Of a stretch of 10,580 bases of DNA, positions 1 to 6,614 are shown piece by piece. A program made the translations under genes and the position numbers. The number at the start of each line of letters is the position of its first letter. The first letter of the stretch is position 1. This DNA is from Nitrososphaerota archaeon (lineage in GTDB: Archaea; Thermoproteota; Nitrososphaeria; Nitrososphaerales; UBA183). The notes beneath the pieces are model-generated. The model saw nothing but the letters and a program-made list of their open reading frames with translations. It was not told the origin of the DNA and did not search any database. Where the stretch lies: assembly GCA_027886925.1 (NCBI GenBank), contig JAPCJN010000078.1, positions 1 to 10,580 of the forward strand. Reading direction: 5' to 3'.

Positions 1-156
1 GCGATGGAGTCGAGGGCCTACGGCTCCACGCCGAGGCCCACGTCGCTCTACGGGATGAGGCTCAGGTGGTATGACTCGGCCGTGGCCGTCGTCGGCGTCC
101 TCCTCCTCTCCGCCGTGACACTGTATATCTACCACTTCATTCGCTTGCCTGCTTGA
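1..156 (+). CDS. C-terminal fragment of EcfT-like ECF transporter membrane subunit (5' end outside window)
   Basis: The frame is open from the first base to TGA at 154-156 and gives 51 residues. It begins with AMESRAYG, which matches the Ala-Arg-Gly-type coupling motif (AMEARGFG-like) of EcfT/CbiQ transmembrane subunits of energy-coupling-factor vitamin and metal importers. It is followed by the usual basic stretch (YGMRLRWYD) and one last hydrophobic helix (about residues 26-47) before a short end. In this family the motif helix contacts the paired ATPases, and the protein links them to a substrate-binding S subunit. The substrate cannot be read from this fragment. The next gene starts 12 bases after the stop on the same strand, so co-transcription is possible. 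Assignment rests on a short motif plus a terminal helix, hence moderate confidence. Confidence 0.6.
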   Translation, partial: AMESRAYGSTPRPTSLYGMRLRWYDSAVAVVGVLLLSAVTLYIYHFIRLPA

Positions 157-168
157 ATCGATTCGACC

Positions 169-903
169 ATGATACCTCCGCGTGTCGTCGTAGACGAGAG
201 AGAGAGGGCCAGCGGTGTCCCGGACAAGCTGGCGGCGCTCGGCGTCAGGGTCTACTACAGCAGGCTTGCGATAGGCGACTACGTGGTCAACCCGGAGATA
301 GCGGCTGAGAGGAAGTCCATCTCGGATTTCATCTCGTCGGTCTACGATGGGAGGCTCTTCTCGCAGGTGTCGGCGCTCTCCAGCTCATATCGGAAGCCCT
401 ACATCATCGTCGAGGGGGATGTTACGGAGGTTAGCACCATGGTCAAGAACCTCTCCTCCTACTACGGGGCGATAGCCAACGTCACGCTCGCCTACGACCT
501 GAGGCTGATGCACACCGCCAACATCGAGGAGACGGCCATCGCGATCGCCTCCCTCATCCGCCACAGCAGGGCGCGGCCCGTCTCTCCCGGGCTCCTTCAG
601 GCACCCCCGAAGAGCAAGGACGAGGCCCAGCAACAGCTATACTTCGTCTCCTCGCTGCCAGGGGTCGGGATGAAGCTCGCGAAGCGGATGCTCGGCAGAC
701 ACGGGACGCCGAGGCGCGTCGTCGCTCTGGCCGAGTCTCAGTTTGCCATGATCCCTGGGGTCGGCGCCAAAAGGGCCGCGAGGATAGCCCGCGTCCTCGA
801 CACAAAATATGTCGGCGGACAGGCCGGCGATGACGGAGTGCAGCAGGGGACGCTGGAGGCAGAACACAAAGACGACGACGGTGACAATGAAGACGATGAG
901 TAG
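169..903 (+). CDS. xpf: XPF/ERCC4-family structure-specific endonuclease, short archaeal form
   Basis: This 244-residue protein has the XPF nuclease core at about residues 5-130, with the catalytic signature spread over D9, GD at 36-37 and ERK at 47-49 followed by D53 (ERKSISDF). A C-terminal tandem helix-hairpin-helix domain carries hairpins LPGVG (163-167) and IPGVG (195-199). Family members cut 3'-flap and fork DNA as dimers in repair and fork restart. The protein lacks the N-terminal helicase of euryarchaeal Hef, so it matches the short crenarchaeal/thaumarchaeal form, which usually works with PCNA. I see no clear PIP box; the end is instead a strongly acidic tail (about residues 220-244). 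The ATG at 169 fits the family N-terminus (MIPPRVVVDERE). Its 3' end overlaps npdG by 8 bp. Confidence 0.93.
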   Translation: MIPPRVVVDERERASGVPDKLAALGVRVYYSRLAIGDYVVNPEIAAERKSISDFISSVYDGRLFSQVSALSSSYRKPYIIVEGDVTEVSTMVKNLSSYYGAIANVTLAYDLRLMHTANIEETAIAIASLIRHSRARPVSPGLLQAPPKSKDEAQQQLYFVSSLPGVGMKLAKRMLGRHGTPRRVVALAESQFAMIPGVGAKRAARIARVLDTKYVGGQAGDDGVQQGTLEAEHKDDDGDNEDDE

Positions 904-1543
904 AAAGAAGAGCATAGCGGTCATAGGCGGGACGGGAGGGCTGGGACTAGGGCTCGCGGCGAGGCTCGCGAAGAGCTGGGCGGTCACCATCGGCTCCCGA
1001 GAAGAGGCGAGGGCCGCGGCAGCTGCCTTGAGGATAGCCTCGACCTCCGGCGGGACGGTAGAAGGAAAGGCCAACGAGGAGGCCGCCCGTTCTTGCGATA
1101 TCGCCATATTCGCGGTCCCAGACCTGCCTCCTGGAGAACTGTTCGCTTCGCTCGCTCCGGGACTGGAGGGGAAGCTCGTCATCTCTCCCATAGTCCCGCT
1201 AAAGTTCAAGGACGGCGTGTTCACGGTGCCGTTCTCGGAAGAGTCCGCGACGGAGCGCGTGGCGAAATCCCTCCCAGGATCGCACGTCGCGGGGGCGTTC
1301 CACACGGTCCCTGCCCCAAAACTCGCGGACCTCCACGAAGGACTGGACTACGACGTGCTCGTCACCGCCGAGTCGAGAGAGGTGTTCGAGCAAGCAGCGC
1401 AGGTCGTCTCCTCCGTCGGCAGGTTGAGGCCGTTCTACGCAGGGCCGCTTCGCACCTCGCGGATGGTCGAGGCCTTCACCCCGACGCTGCTCAATGTGAG
1501 CAGGCTGAACAAGCTCGACAATCCCTCTATCAAGATCGTCTGA
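896..1543 (+). CDS. npdG: F420H2:NADP+ oxidoreductase (NADPH-dependent F420 reductase)
   Basis: The enzyme transfers hydride between reduced coenzyme F420 and NADP+ in the cytoplasm. From ATG 896 it has 215 residues, the usual family length. The N-terminal Rossmann motif reads IAVIGGTGGLG (residues 7-17), followed by the NADP-phosphate-binding IGSR (32-35), the AVPDLP segment near 73-78, KLVISPIVPL (93-102), the conserved GAFHTVPA (133-140) and the C-terminal GPLRTS...E pattern (183-192). An in-frame ATG at 887 and a longer ORF from 809 exist. I chose 896 because the family starts just before the Rossmann strand and because GGTGA at 880-884 is a possible ribosome site. The gene overlaps the xpf stop by 8 bp, which suggests translational coupling. 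Its presence implies an F420-using host. Confidence 0.93.
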   Translation: MSRKKSIAVIGGTGGLGLGLAARLAKSWAVTIGSREEARAAAAALRIASTSGGTVEGKANEEAARSCDIAIFAVPDLPPGELFASLAPGLEGKLVISPIVPLKFKDGVFTVPFSEESATERVAKSLPGSHVAGAFHTVPAPKLADLHEGLDYDVLVTAESREVFEQAAQVVSSVGRLRPFYAGPLRTSRMVEAFTPTLLNVSRLNKLDNPSIKIV

Positions 1544-1569
1544 CCGGGCGTCAGTGGAAGAAAGGACCT

Positions 1570-3024
1570 TCACTCGTTTTTCTTCCTGGCCCTCCTTCGA
1601 AACAGGGCCGCCAGCCCTGCCGCCCTCGACCGCAGGACTTTGGTGGTCTGGTTCGTCATCTTCATCTCCTCGACGACCTGTTCGATCTGCTTCTCCTTCT
1701 GGTCCAGGCGCGTTGCAAACTCCTCCTCAGGGATAGTGCCAAACGCTCTCGCCTTGCGCAGCTGCTCTATCTCAGCGAGCGTCGCAGAGAGCTTGGCGTC
1801 CGACTCGCTCCTGATGGCCTTTCGCTTCCTCGGGAACCTCGTGCTCACGTATCTGTGGAGCAGCGAGCCCTGGAGGGTTATGGAGAGGAAGGCGACCCCC
1901 AGCACCATCGTGACTATGGTGTCTCTTTGCTCGACTGAGCTCGGGATGGAGGCGAGAAGGACGATCGAGAGCGCACCCCTCACGCCCCCGAGCATGGCGA
2001 CGTTCCGCCAGGAAGGGGGGATCTTCTCCGAGGTGGTCGAAAAGACGCTCAGGATTGGATAGACCGAAGCTGCCCTCGCCAGCGTCACGGCGAAGAAGGC
2101 TACAAGGATCGCCAGCGCCCCCGCCGCGAGCTGGAATATGTCCACGCTGATGCCTATGAAGAGAAAAGCCACCGAATTCGCGACGAAGGCGACTATCTCC
2201 CAGAACGACCTCACCGTCCCACGGGCTCTCAAGACCAAAGTGGTGTTCATGGTCAGGTTTCCGAAGTAGAGGCCGGCGACGGCCACCGCGATCAACCCCG
2301 AGACGCCGAGGTACGTGGCGAGCGAATAGGAGCCATAGACGCACACTATGGTGATTATTGTCTCGGAGCGCGAGTCATCGACGAAGCTGGAGAGCAACTC
2401 CGTGCCGAACGCGACGAGGAGTCCGACGAGCGCGCCGCCTCCGAGGAGCACGCTGAACTCCCCTGAAGCGCCAAGGATCGATGGCTGCGACACCGTGATC
2501 GAGGTCAGAACCACAGAAAAGACGACGATGCCCGTGGCGTCGTTGAAGGCCGCCTCGGTCTCGAGCAACGCAGAGAGCTTTGTGGGTGCCCTTACCCTCC
2601 TGAATATCTCGAGCACGGTTGCGGTGTCCGTCGGCGCTATGAGGGCGGCAAAGAGGAAGGACGTGCTAAGCGGAAGCCCGGCCAGGCTCCATAGGAGCAG
2701 GCCGCCCACAAGGGTCGCGATCACCACACCAATGGTCGCCAGCGCTAGAGCTGGCCGGATCACGCTCCTCAGCTCGCTCGACCTTACGTTCATCATCGCC
2801 TCGAAGAGCAGTGGCGGAAGGATCAGCGCGACAAAATAACCTCCCCCGACGAGGTTGTTGAAGATGAAGTCGACGCCGAACACGGAGGAGGTCGAGAAAG
2901 TGGCGAGGACGACGCCGAGGATGACTAGGAACTGCGTGTATGGGATGCGAACTCTTCGCGCGATGATCGAAGCGACGATCGTTACGACGAGGAAGCCAGC
3001 GATGATCGTTTCTGCTGGCGGCAC
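1570..3024 (-). CDS. CPA1-family Na+(K+)/H+ antiporter (NhaP-like)
   Basis: This 484-residue integral membrane protein has about 12 hydrophobic helices over residues 5-390. It carries LPPLLFEAMMN (69-79), APTDTATV (130-137, with Asp133), the paired-acid site written as AAFNDATG (N161-D162, the Asn-Asp form typical of CPA1), an arginine in a late helix (R319) and GGVRGALS (346-353). CPA1 members exchange cytoplasmic H+ and Na+ or K+ for pH and salt balance; the ion is not decidable here. After the membrane part comes a roughly 85-residue cytoplasmic tail with a likely coiled coil (about 405-455) and a basic end. The start is GTG at 3022-3024: an in-frame TAG lies at 3067-3069 and no other start intervenes. 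GAGGAG-like bases lie upstream. It converges on npdG with a 26-bp gap. Confidence 0.93.
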   Translation of the reverse strand: MPPAETIIAGFLVVTIVASIIARRVRIPYTQFLVILGVVLATFSTSSVFGVDFIFNNLVGGGYFVALILPPLLFEAMMNVRSSELRSVIRPALALATIGVVIATLVGGLLLWSLAGLPLSTSFLFAALIAPTDTATVLEIFRRVRAPTKLSALLETEAAFNDATGIVVFSVVLTSITVSQPSILGASGEFSVLLGGGALVGLLVAFGTELLSSFVDDSRSETIITIVCVYGSYSLATYLGVSGLIAVAVAGLYFGNLTMNTTLVLRARGTVRSFWEIVAFVANSVAFLFIGISVDIFQLAAGALAILVAFFAVTLARAASVYPILSVFSTTSEKIPPSWRNVAMLGGVRGALSIVLLASIPSSVEQRDTIVTMVLGVAFLSITLQGSLLHRYVSTRFPRKRKAIRSESDAKLSATLAEIEQLRKARAFGTIPEEEFATRLDQKEKQIEQVVEEMKMTNQTTKVLRSRAAGLAALFRRRARKKNE

Positions 3025-3153
3025 TGGTCTTCTTCTTCTCCTCGCTCCACAGTTCGCGCGGACATCCTAGATTATTGTTAGCTCCTTTCGCACGTCGTAT
3101 CTCTCCTGACGCGAGTCGCCCGCCTAGCTCGAAACGGCGCGATCGGCCCAACG

Positions 3154-3160
3154 CTTTATA
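3154..3160 (+). promoter_or_regulatory. TATA box of the SRPBCC-protein gene
   Basis: The sequence CTTTATA is centred about 32 bases before the ATG at 3190. Archaeal TATA boxes sit about 26 bases before the transcription start, so the transcript would begin near 3184 and be almost leaderless. This matches the lack of a Shine-Dalgarno sequence before the ATG. Confidence 0.6.
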
Positions 3161-3189
3161 GCCTGCCTCTCGTCTATCAGCGAAACGTC

Positions 3190-3606
3190 ATGGTTTTCGT
3201 TTTAGACGAAGGCAGCGTGTTTGATATGCCGATGGGAAAGTTATGGGAATATCTGCCGAGCGAAGCTCACAGACATCCGTCGACCAATCTCATCAGCAGG
3301 GAAGTCAAGGGGAACGTCGTCACGATCACAAACGAGAGGAACATCAACGGAACGATGGTCAGAACGAAATTCCAGAATACCCTCTACCCTCCTGTGGGAT
3401 TGGCGCAGGAATTCATCGAAGGTCCGGCTGCAGGATCAAGGGCCTTCATCTACTATTCTCCAATAGGAGACAAGACTAGCATAACCGTCGTGGGAGACTT
3501 CAAGATCGCTGGAGCCAGCGACGACGAGAGCGTCAGGAAAGCCGTGATGCAGATGCTGGAGCTCTCCTTCAACGAAGACACAGAGACAATCAAGAATATC
3601 AAATAG
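3190..3606 (+). CDS. SRPBCC (START/Bet v 1-like) fold protein of unknown ligand
   Basis: This is a soluble 138-residue protein with the layout of the SRPBCC helix-grip fold: an N-terminal strand, a short helix with KLWEYL (17-22), alternating beta strands through about residue 107 including YYSPIGDKT (88-96) and ITVVGDF (98-104), and a long C-terminal helix (about 112-138). Family members bind hydrophobic ligands in the cavity between sheet and helix, and some catalyse aromatic cyclisation or hydration. Nothing visible sets a substrate here. Stand-alone proteins of this kind are common in Thaumarchaeota, as far as I recall. It has its own TATA box and appears leaderless and monocistronic. The fold call is fairly safe; the role is unknown. 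Confidence 0.7.
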   Translation: MVFVLDEGSVFDMPMGKLWEYLPSEAHRHPSTNLISREVKGNVVTITNERNINGTMVRTKFQNTLYPPVGLAQEFIEGPAAGSRAFIYYSPIGDKTSITVVGDFKIAGASDDESVRKAVMQMLELSFNEDTETIKNIK

Positions 3607-3650
3607 GCCTGTCACTGAAAAGACGTAGGCGTGGAAGGCAAAGGACAGGG

Positions 3651-3664
3651 GGGTGAATTCACCC
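3651..3664. promoter_or_regulatory. Perfect 14-bp palindrome upstream of the helicase promoter
   Basis: GGGTGAATTCACCC reads the same on both strands. It is centred about 45 bp upstream of the TATA box at 3699-3706 and 45 bp after the SRPBCC stop. A dyad at this distance from a TATA box fits a dimeric regulator site, possibly an activator since it does not cover the TATA box. It could alternatively act as a stem at the 3' end of the preceding transcript, but no T-run follows. Confidence 0.35.
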
Positions 3665-3698
3665 AATGATGAAGCAGAACCCATTTTCCGGTCAAATC

Positions 3699-3706
3699 CT
3701 TAAATA
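3699..3706 (+). promoter_or_regulatory. TATA box of the helicase/zinc-protein/aIF1A operon
   Basis: CTTAAATA lies in an A+T-rich stretch. It predicts a transcription start near 3727-3731 and so a leader of about 110 nt before the helicase ATG at 3840. That is much longer than for other genes in the window. Confidence 0.5.
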
Positions 3707-3768
3707 CGACGAGGAAGGAATCAAAAAATTACTGCAAACTCGGCTGATGTTGATTCAGGATACCAGGT

Positions 3769-3843
3769 ATGGCGTTGAAAGCGACCATGAAAGCTTCTGA
3801 TTCTCTGAGGACGATTTTGCCGTGGAAACAAGAAAGAAAATGA
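3769..3843 (+). other. 24-codon leader ORF overlapping the helicase start (ATGA)
   Basis: An ATG at 3769 opens a 24-codon frame (begins MALKATMKAS) whose TGA at 3841-3843 overlaps the helicase ATG at 3840-3842 in a different frame, giving the ATGA overlap typical of translational coupling. A second frame of 17 codons runs from ATG 3747 to TGA 3798-3800 and is the first ATG after the predicted transcription start. Neither has a clear ribosome site and both are short enough to be chance, so these are candidates only. Confidence 0.25.
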
Positions 3844-5159
3844 ACAGTTTCAAGGAATTGGAATTACGCCCTCAAATACTGAGGGGCGTAGAAGAAGCTG
3901 GGTTTGAGAAACCCTTCCCTATCCAAGAGCGTGCCATTGGTCCCCTATTAGCGGGCCGTGACATAATTGGACAGGCGAAAACCGGCAGCGGGAAGACTGC
4001 TGCCTTCGGCTTGCCCATGTTGCAAGCCATAGACCCCTCGAGAAACGAGGTGCAAGCGCTGGTGCTCGCTCCTACCAGGGAGCTGGCGGTCCAGATCAGG
4101 GACGAGGTGTCGCGCCTAGGCACGTACACAGGCATCCGCGTCTTGGCCGTATATGGAGGTCAGTCCATCAACACTCAGCTCGACCACCTGAGGAGAGGGG
4201 TCCACGTTGTCGTCGGGACTCCAGGCCGAGTCATCGACCACATCAAGCGAGGGACGCTCGACCTCCGCCGAGCCACCTACGTGGTCTTGGACGAGGCGGA
4301 CACCATGTTAGACATGGGTTTCATCGACGACATCGAGTTCATCTTGGACTCCATCCCTCAAAACAAGCAGATGAGTCTCTTTTCGGCGACTATGCCGCAG
4401 AGGATAATGGACATCGCCCAAAGACACATGAAGAACCCCGAAAAGATCCTCGTGAGCGCCGACGAGCCTTCATCGGAAGAGCTAGAGCAATTCTATGCCG
4501 TGACGGGTTACGAGGACAAGCAGCAGACCCTCATCGACATACTCGAGACGGAGAGGCCTGCAAGCGCGATAATCTTCACTAGGACCAAGTACGGCGCGCA
4601 CAAGCTCGCAAGGGAACTGACGAAGAGGTACTTCAACGCGGTGCCGCTCCACGGAGACCTAAGCCAGAACCAGAGAGACCATTCGATGCGCCTCTTCAGG
4701 GAGGCAAAGGCAGACATACTGGTAGCGACCGATGTCGCGAGCAGAGGATTGGACATCTCGCAGGTCGACGCGGTCATCAACTTCGACGTCCCCTCAGACC
4801 CGTTGCTCTACTTCCACCGGGTCGGGAGAACCGCCAGGGCGGGCGACACCGGAAAGGCCTACACCCTCGTCTCGGGCGACGAGCAGACCGATTTTGAGCG
4901 GATACTTTCGCTGAGCAAGGCACCCATCCACCCGCTGAGGAAACAAGACGCGGAGCACAACTTCTATGTCACCTCCAAGACGACCATCACCGAACTCCAA
5001 GAGTCGAGGTATGGCGGCGGCGGCGGGCGCCGTGGACGCGGAGGATACACCAGCGGCGGTGGTGGGGGTGGCGGTAGATATCGTGGTGGCGGCAGCGGCA
5101 ACGGCGGCTACAACCACGGCAACGGCGGCGGCAGGCGGGGCGGAGGACGGCGTTACTAG
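3840..5159 (+). CDS. DEAD-box RNA helicase with glycine/arginine-rich tail
   Basis: From ATG 3840 the protein has 439 residues and every DEAD-box motif: Q motif with GFEKPFPIQ (21-29), Walker A AKTGSGKT (46-53), PTRELA (78-83), GG (106-107), TPGR (127-130), DEAD (151-154), SAT (182-184), IIFTRT (244-249), DVASRGLDI (298-306) and HRVGRTARAG (326-335). These form two RecA domains that unwind short RNA duplexes using ATP. A tail from about residue 390 is almost only Gly, Arg, Tyr, Asn and Ser with RGG-like repeats, as in cold-shock and ribosome-assembly helicases where it grips RNA. A GTG at 3822 would add six residues and has GAGG 11 bases upstream; the ATG matches the family start and couples to the leader ORF. 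It is followed after 2 bp by a zinc-protein gene and then aIF1A, which points to a translation-linked role. Confidence 0.95.
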   Translation: MNSFKELELRPQILRGVEEAGFEKPFPIQERAIGPLLAGRDIIGQAKTGSGKTAAFGLPMLQAIDPSRNEVQALVLAPTRELAVQIRDEVSRLGTYTGIRVLAVYGGQSINTQLDHLRRGVHVVVGTPGRVIDHIKRGTLDLRRATYVVLDEADTMLDMGFIDDIEFILDSIPQNKQMSLFSATMPQRIMDIAQRHMKNPEKILVSADEPSSEELEQFYAVTGYEDKQQTLIDILETERPASAIIFTRTKYGAHKLARELTKRYFNAVPLHGDLSQNQRDHSMRLFREAKADILVATDVASRGLDISQVDAVINFDVPSDPLLYFHRVGRTARAGDTGKAYTLVSGDEQTDFERILSLSKAPIHPLRKQDAEHNFYVTSKTTITELQESRYGGGGGRRGRGGYTSGGGGGGGRYRGGGSGNGGYNHGNGGGRRGGGRRY

Positions 5160-5161
5160 CC

Positions 5162-5341
5162 ATGGTAAGATGCAGCAACTGCAACGCGATCGCCAAGGTG
5201 CAGTGCAGCGACTGCCAGAAGATGGTCTGCCGGTCGCATGTAAGCGTTATATTCGACGAGCAGTCTAGGTCTTTCCGAAGTCTCTGTGGCGCCTGTTACT
5301 CTCAAGTGAGGAGATTGAATTGGGTAAAAGAAAGGTCCTGA
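5162..5341 (+). CDS. Small zinc-binding protein, 59 residues, between helicase and aIF1A
   Basis: ATG 5162 lies 2 bp after the helicase stop and opens a frame to TGA 5339-5341. The 59 residues hold eight evenly paired metal ligands: C4-x2-C7, C15-x2-C18, C23-x2-H26 and C42-x2-C45. That pattern suits two zinc ions and recalls AN1 or B-box type cross-brace fingers, although the closing His-x-Cys of AN1 is absent. The last residues are basic (QVRRLNWVKERS). Its 3' end overlaps the aIF1A start by 22 bp in another frame. Ordered ligands together with tight packing between two RNA/translation genes make a real gene likely. No function is known to me; an RNA or ribosome contact is inferred from context only. 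It is easy to miss because it is so short. Confidence 0.75.
   Translation: MVRCSNCNAIAKVQCSDCQKMVCRSHVSVIFDEQSRSFRSLCGACYSQVRRLNWVKERS
5308..5313 (+). promoter_or_regulatory. Ribosome binding site deciding the TTG start of aIF1A
   Basis: GAGGAG sits 6 bases before TTG 5320, inside the end of the zinc-protein gene. Its spacing supports TTG as the start, since no ATG occurs near the expected N-terminus. Confidence 0.6.
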
Positions 5342-5709
5342 ACGAAGCCCACCTGAAGGAACTGGTCCTCCCAGAGCAAGGGGAGCTCTTGGGGAGGGTC
5401 CAGAAGATCTCAGGAGGAAACCAGGTGCTCGTGCAGTGCACAGATGGAGAGATAAGGCTCTGCAGGATCAGGGGCAAGATGAAACGACGAATGTGGATCC
5501 GCGAAGGAGACATCGTGCTCATCTCACCGTGGGACTTTGACCACAAGAGAGCCGACATAGTTTGGCGCTACATCAAGGACCACGCAGACTGGCTCCAAAA
5601 CAACGGATACATGTCGCCTACCGGACCGAAGGCAGCGACAACGGCCGTTCAGGCTCCGGCTACGGAGCAGCCGCAACCGACGACTACTACGACGACTGCC
5701 CAGCCTTAG
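5320..5709 (+). CDS. eif1a: Archaeal translation initiation factor 1A (aIF1A)
   Basis: The 129-residue protein contains the S1-like OB fold of eIF1A, about residues 18-85, with the family pattern GELLGRV, a GGN loop (32-34), V-CTDG, RLCRIRGKMKRRMWIREGD (46-64, the RNA-binding face) and DIVWRY (79-84). aIF1A binds the A site of the small subunit and promotes mRNA scanning or stable initiator-tRNA placement with aIF1 and aIF2. Translation starts at TTG 5320, supported by GAGGAG 6 bases upstream. It shares a transcript with the helicase and zinc-protein genes. The last 30 or so residues are Thr/Pro/Gln/Ala-rich with a run of threonines, and look disordered; the archaeal proteins I know usually end soon after the OB-fold helix, so this tail is a local addition. 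Confidence 0.95.
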   Translation: MGKRKVLNEAHLKELVLPEQGELLGRVQKISGGNQVLVQCTDGEIRLCRIRGKMKRRMWIREGDIVLISPWDFDHKRADIVWRYIKDHADWLQNNGYMSPTGPKAATTAVQAPATEQPQPTTTTTTAQP

Positions 5710-5739
5710 CAAGCATAACCAATCAATCTTCGTCCTTAT

Positions 5740-5755
5740 CCAGGCCCTAGCCTGG
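5740..5755. terminator. Stem-loop between convergent aIF1A and mptA genes
   Basis: CCAGGC and GCCTGG form a 6-bp stem around a CCTA loop, in the 51-bp gap between two convergent stop codons. It would fold in transcripts from both directions. There is no strong T-run (archaeal termination relies mainly on T-tracts), so it may instead protect or process 3' ends. Confidence 0.35.
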
Positions 5756-5760
5756 GCGCG

Positions 5761-6570
5761 TTAGAAGTCTGGGACCCAGCGGCTCTTCCTCGACCAGGTG
5801 GCGATGGCGTCGTGCGCGTGTATCGATTCGAAGCATCGCGCACGCACATACATCGAGTTGGGGAAACGCTTCGCGCACTCCCGCACCAGGTCTTCAGCAA
5901 AGCGGGCGTTGTCTTGAGCCTCAAGGATCTTCCGCGCCTCCTCAATCCTCTTCATCTTCTCAGTGGGCATGGCCGAGAAGCACTCCCCCATCTTCTCCAC
6001 AAGTTTGAGCATGTCCAGGGGCTTCCGAGTCTGTAGCATCATCTCGATCTCGGCCCTCTGCATGTGGCCGACTCCCACCATCTGCTTGCTGCAGGGACAA
6101 GCGGTCATCCCTTTCGCCGTGAACATGTAGTGAATCGAGCCCGCCTGACTGGTCTTGATGGCGATGGGGACGAACTGGTCCCCGTAAGGCATCTCGAAGC
6201 GGCAAGTGACCGAGCAGCCGGGTTGCGTCACGTTGACCTCCTTGCATATCCCCCTGAGCCATGCGACGATGTCAGAAGGGTGGTGAGAAGAAGCCGCGTG
6301 GACGAGGCGGCTCATGTGGACTCCTCTGTGCAACCCGGTGGAGGTCTGGATCGAGAGGTGGACCGGAATGGTGACCTTCCCGTCGTGGTAGAGGATCTTG
6401 AGGTCCGCGATCCCCGCCTCTATGGCAAGGGCGGCCGGTTCGTTCTGTGTATCAGATAGCGTATCGATGAACTGCGTTGGTGCGTGCACCCCTCCTTCCA
6501 GGGCCACGTCCGCAGATGGTGTCATCCTTACGAAATCACGCTTGTCCGCTGCCCCGCGTCCTTGGCGCAT
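5761..6570 (-). CDS. mptA: GTP cyclohydrolase of the MptA/FolE2 family
   Basis: The 269-residue enzyme opens the GTP imidazole ring, the entry to pterin and 7-deazapurine synthesis. Archaeal MptA makes 7,8-dihydroneopterin 2',3'-cyclic phosphate, while bacterial FolE2 makes the triphosphate; sequence alone does not separate them here. Family signatures are HRGVHMSR (81-88), GMTACPC (154-160, metal-site cysteine), GHMQR (168-172), MPTEKMKR.EE (201-211) and a C-terminal ES.HAHDA (249-255). The length is typical. A TTTAAA box at 6594-6599 places the transcription start on or beside the ATG, so the message looks leaderless and the gene has its own promoter. It is the third preQ0-pathway gene on this strand with queD and queC. 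Its product could also feed methanopterin-like or tetrahydrofolate pools. Confidence 0.93.
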   Translation of the reverse strand: MRQGRGAADKRDFVRMTPSADVALEGGVHAPTQFIDTLSDTQNEPAALAIEAGIADLKILYHDGKVTIPVHLSIQTSTGLHRGVHMSRLVHAASSHHPSDIVAWLRGICKEVNVTQPGCSVTCRFEMPYGDQFVPIAIKTSQAGSIHYMFTAKGMTACPCSKQMVGVGHMQRAEIEMMLQTRKPLDMLKLVEKMGECFSAMPTEKMKRIEEARKILEAQDNARFAEDLVRECAKRFPNSMYVRARCFESIHAHDAIATWSRKSRWVPDF

Positions 6571-6593
6571 GTAGGATTCGCCGCGAAACGGAG

Positions 6594-6599
6594 TTTAAA
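6594..6599 (-). promoter_or_regulatory. TATA box of mptA (leaderless promoter)
   Basis: TTTAAA, within the palindrome GTTTAAAC, is centred 26-27 bases before the A of the ATG at 6570, which is where an archaeal TATA box directs transcription to begin. No Shine-Dalgarno sequence lies before the ATG. Confidence 0.6.
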
Positions 6600-6614
6600 C
6601 GTTTTTCGAGATGT

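Noticed and set aside
637..1305. 222-codon minus-strand frame opposite xpf and npdG
   Set aside because: It overlaps two well-identified genes on the other strand, has a compositional shadow look (Ala/Ser/Pro runs) and matches no family.
1093..1938. 281-codon plus-strand frame crossing the npdG end and antiporter gene
   Set aside because: It is an Arg-rich shadow frame across two confirmed genes in opposite orientations, with no recognisable domain.
3608..3649. Inverted repeat CCTGTC ... GACAGG after the SRPBCC gene
   Set aside because: Six-base arms around a 30-base loop are expected by chance at this length and no T-tract follows.
4987..5196. Glycine-codon-rich repeat at the helicase end as a tandem DNA repeat
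   Set aside because: The repetition is explained by the RGG-like protein tail; there is no exact repeated unit beyond GGC/GGT codons.
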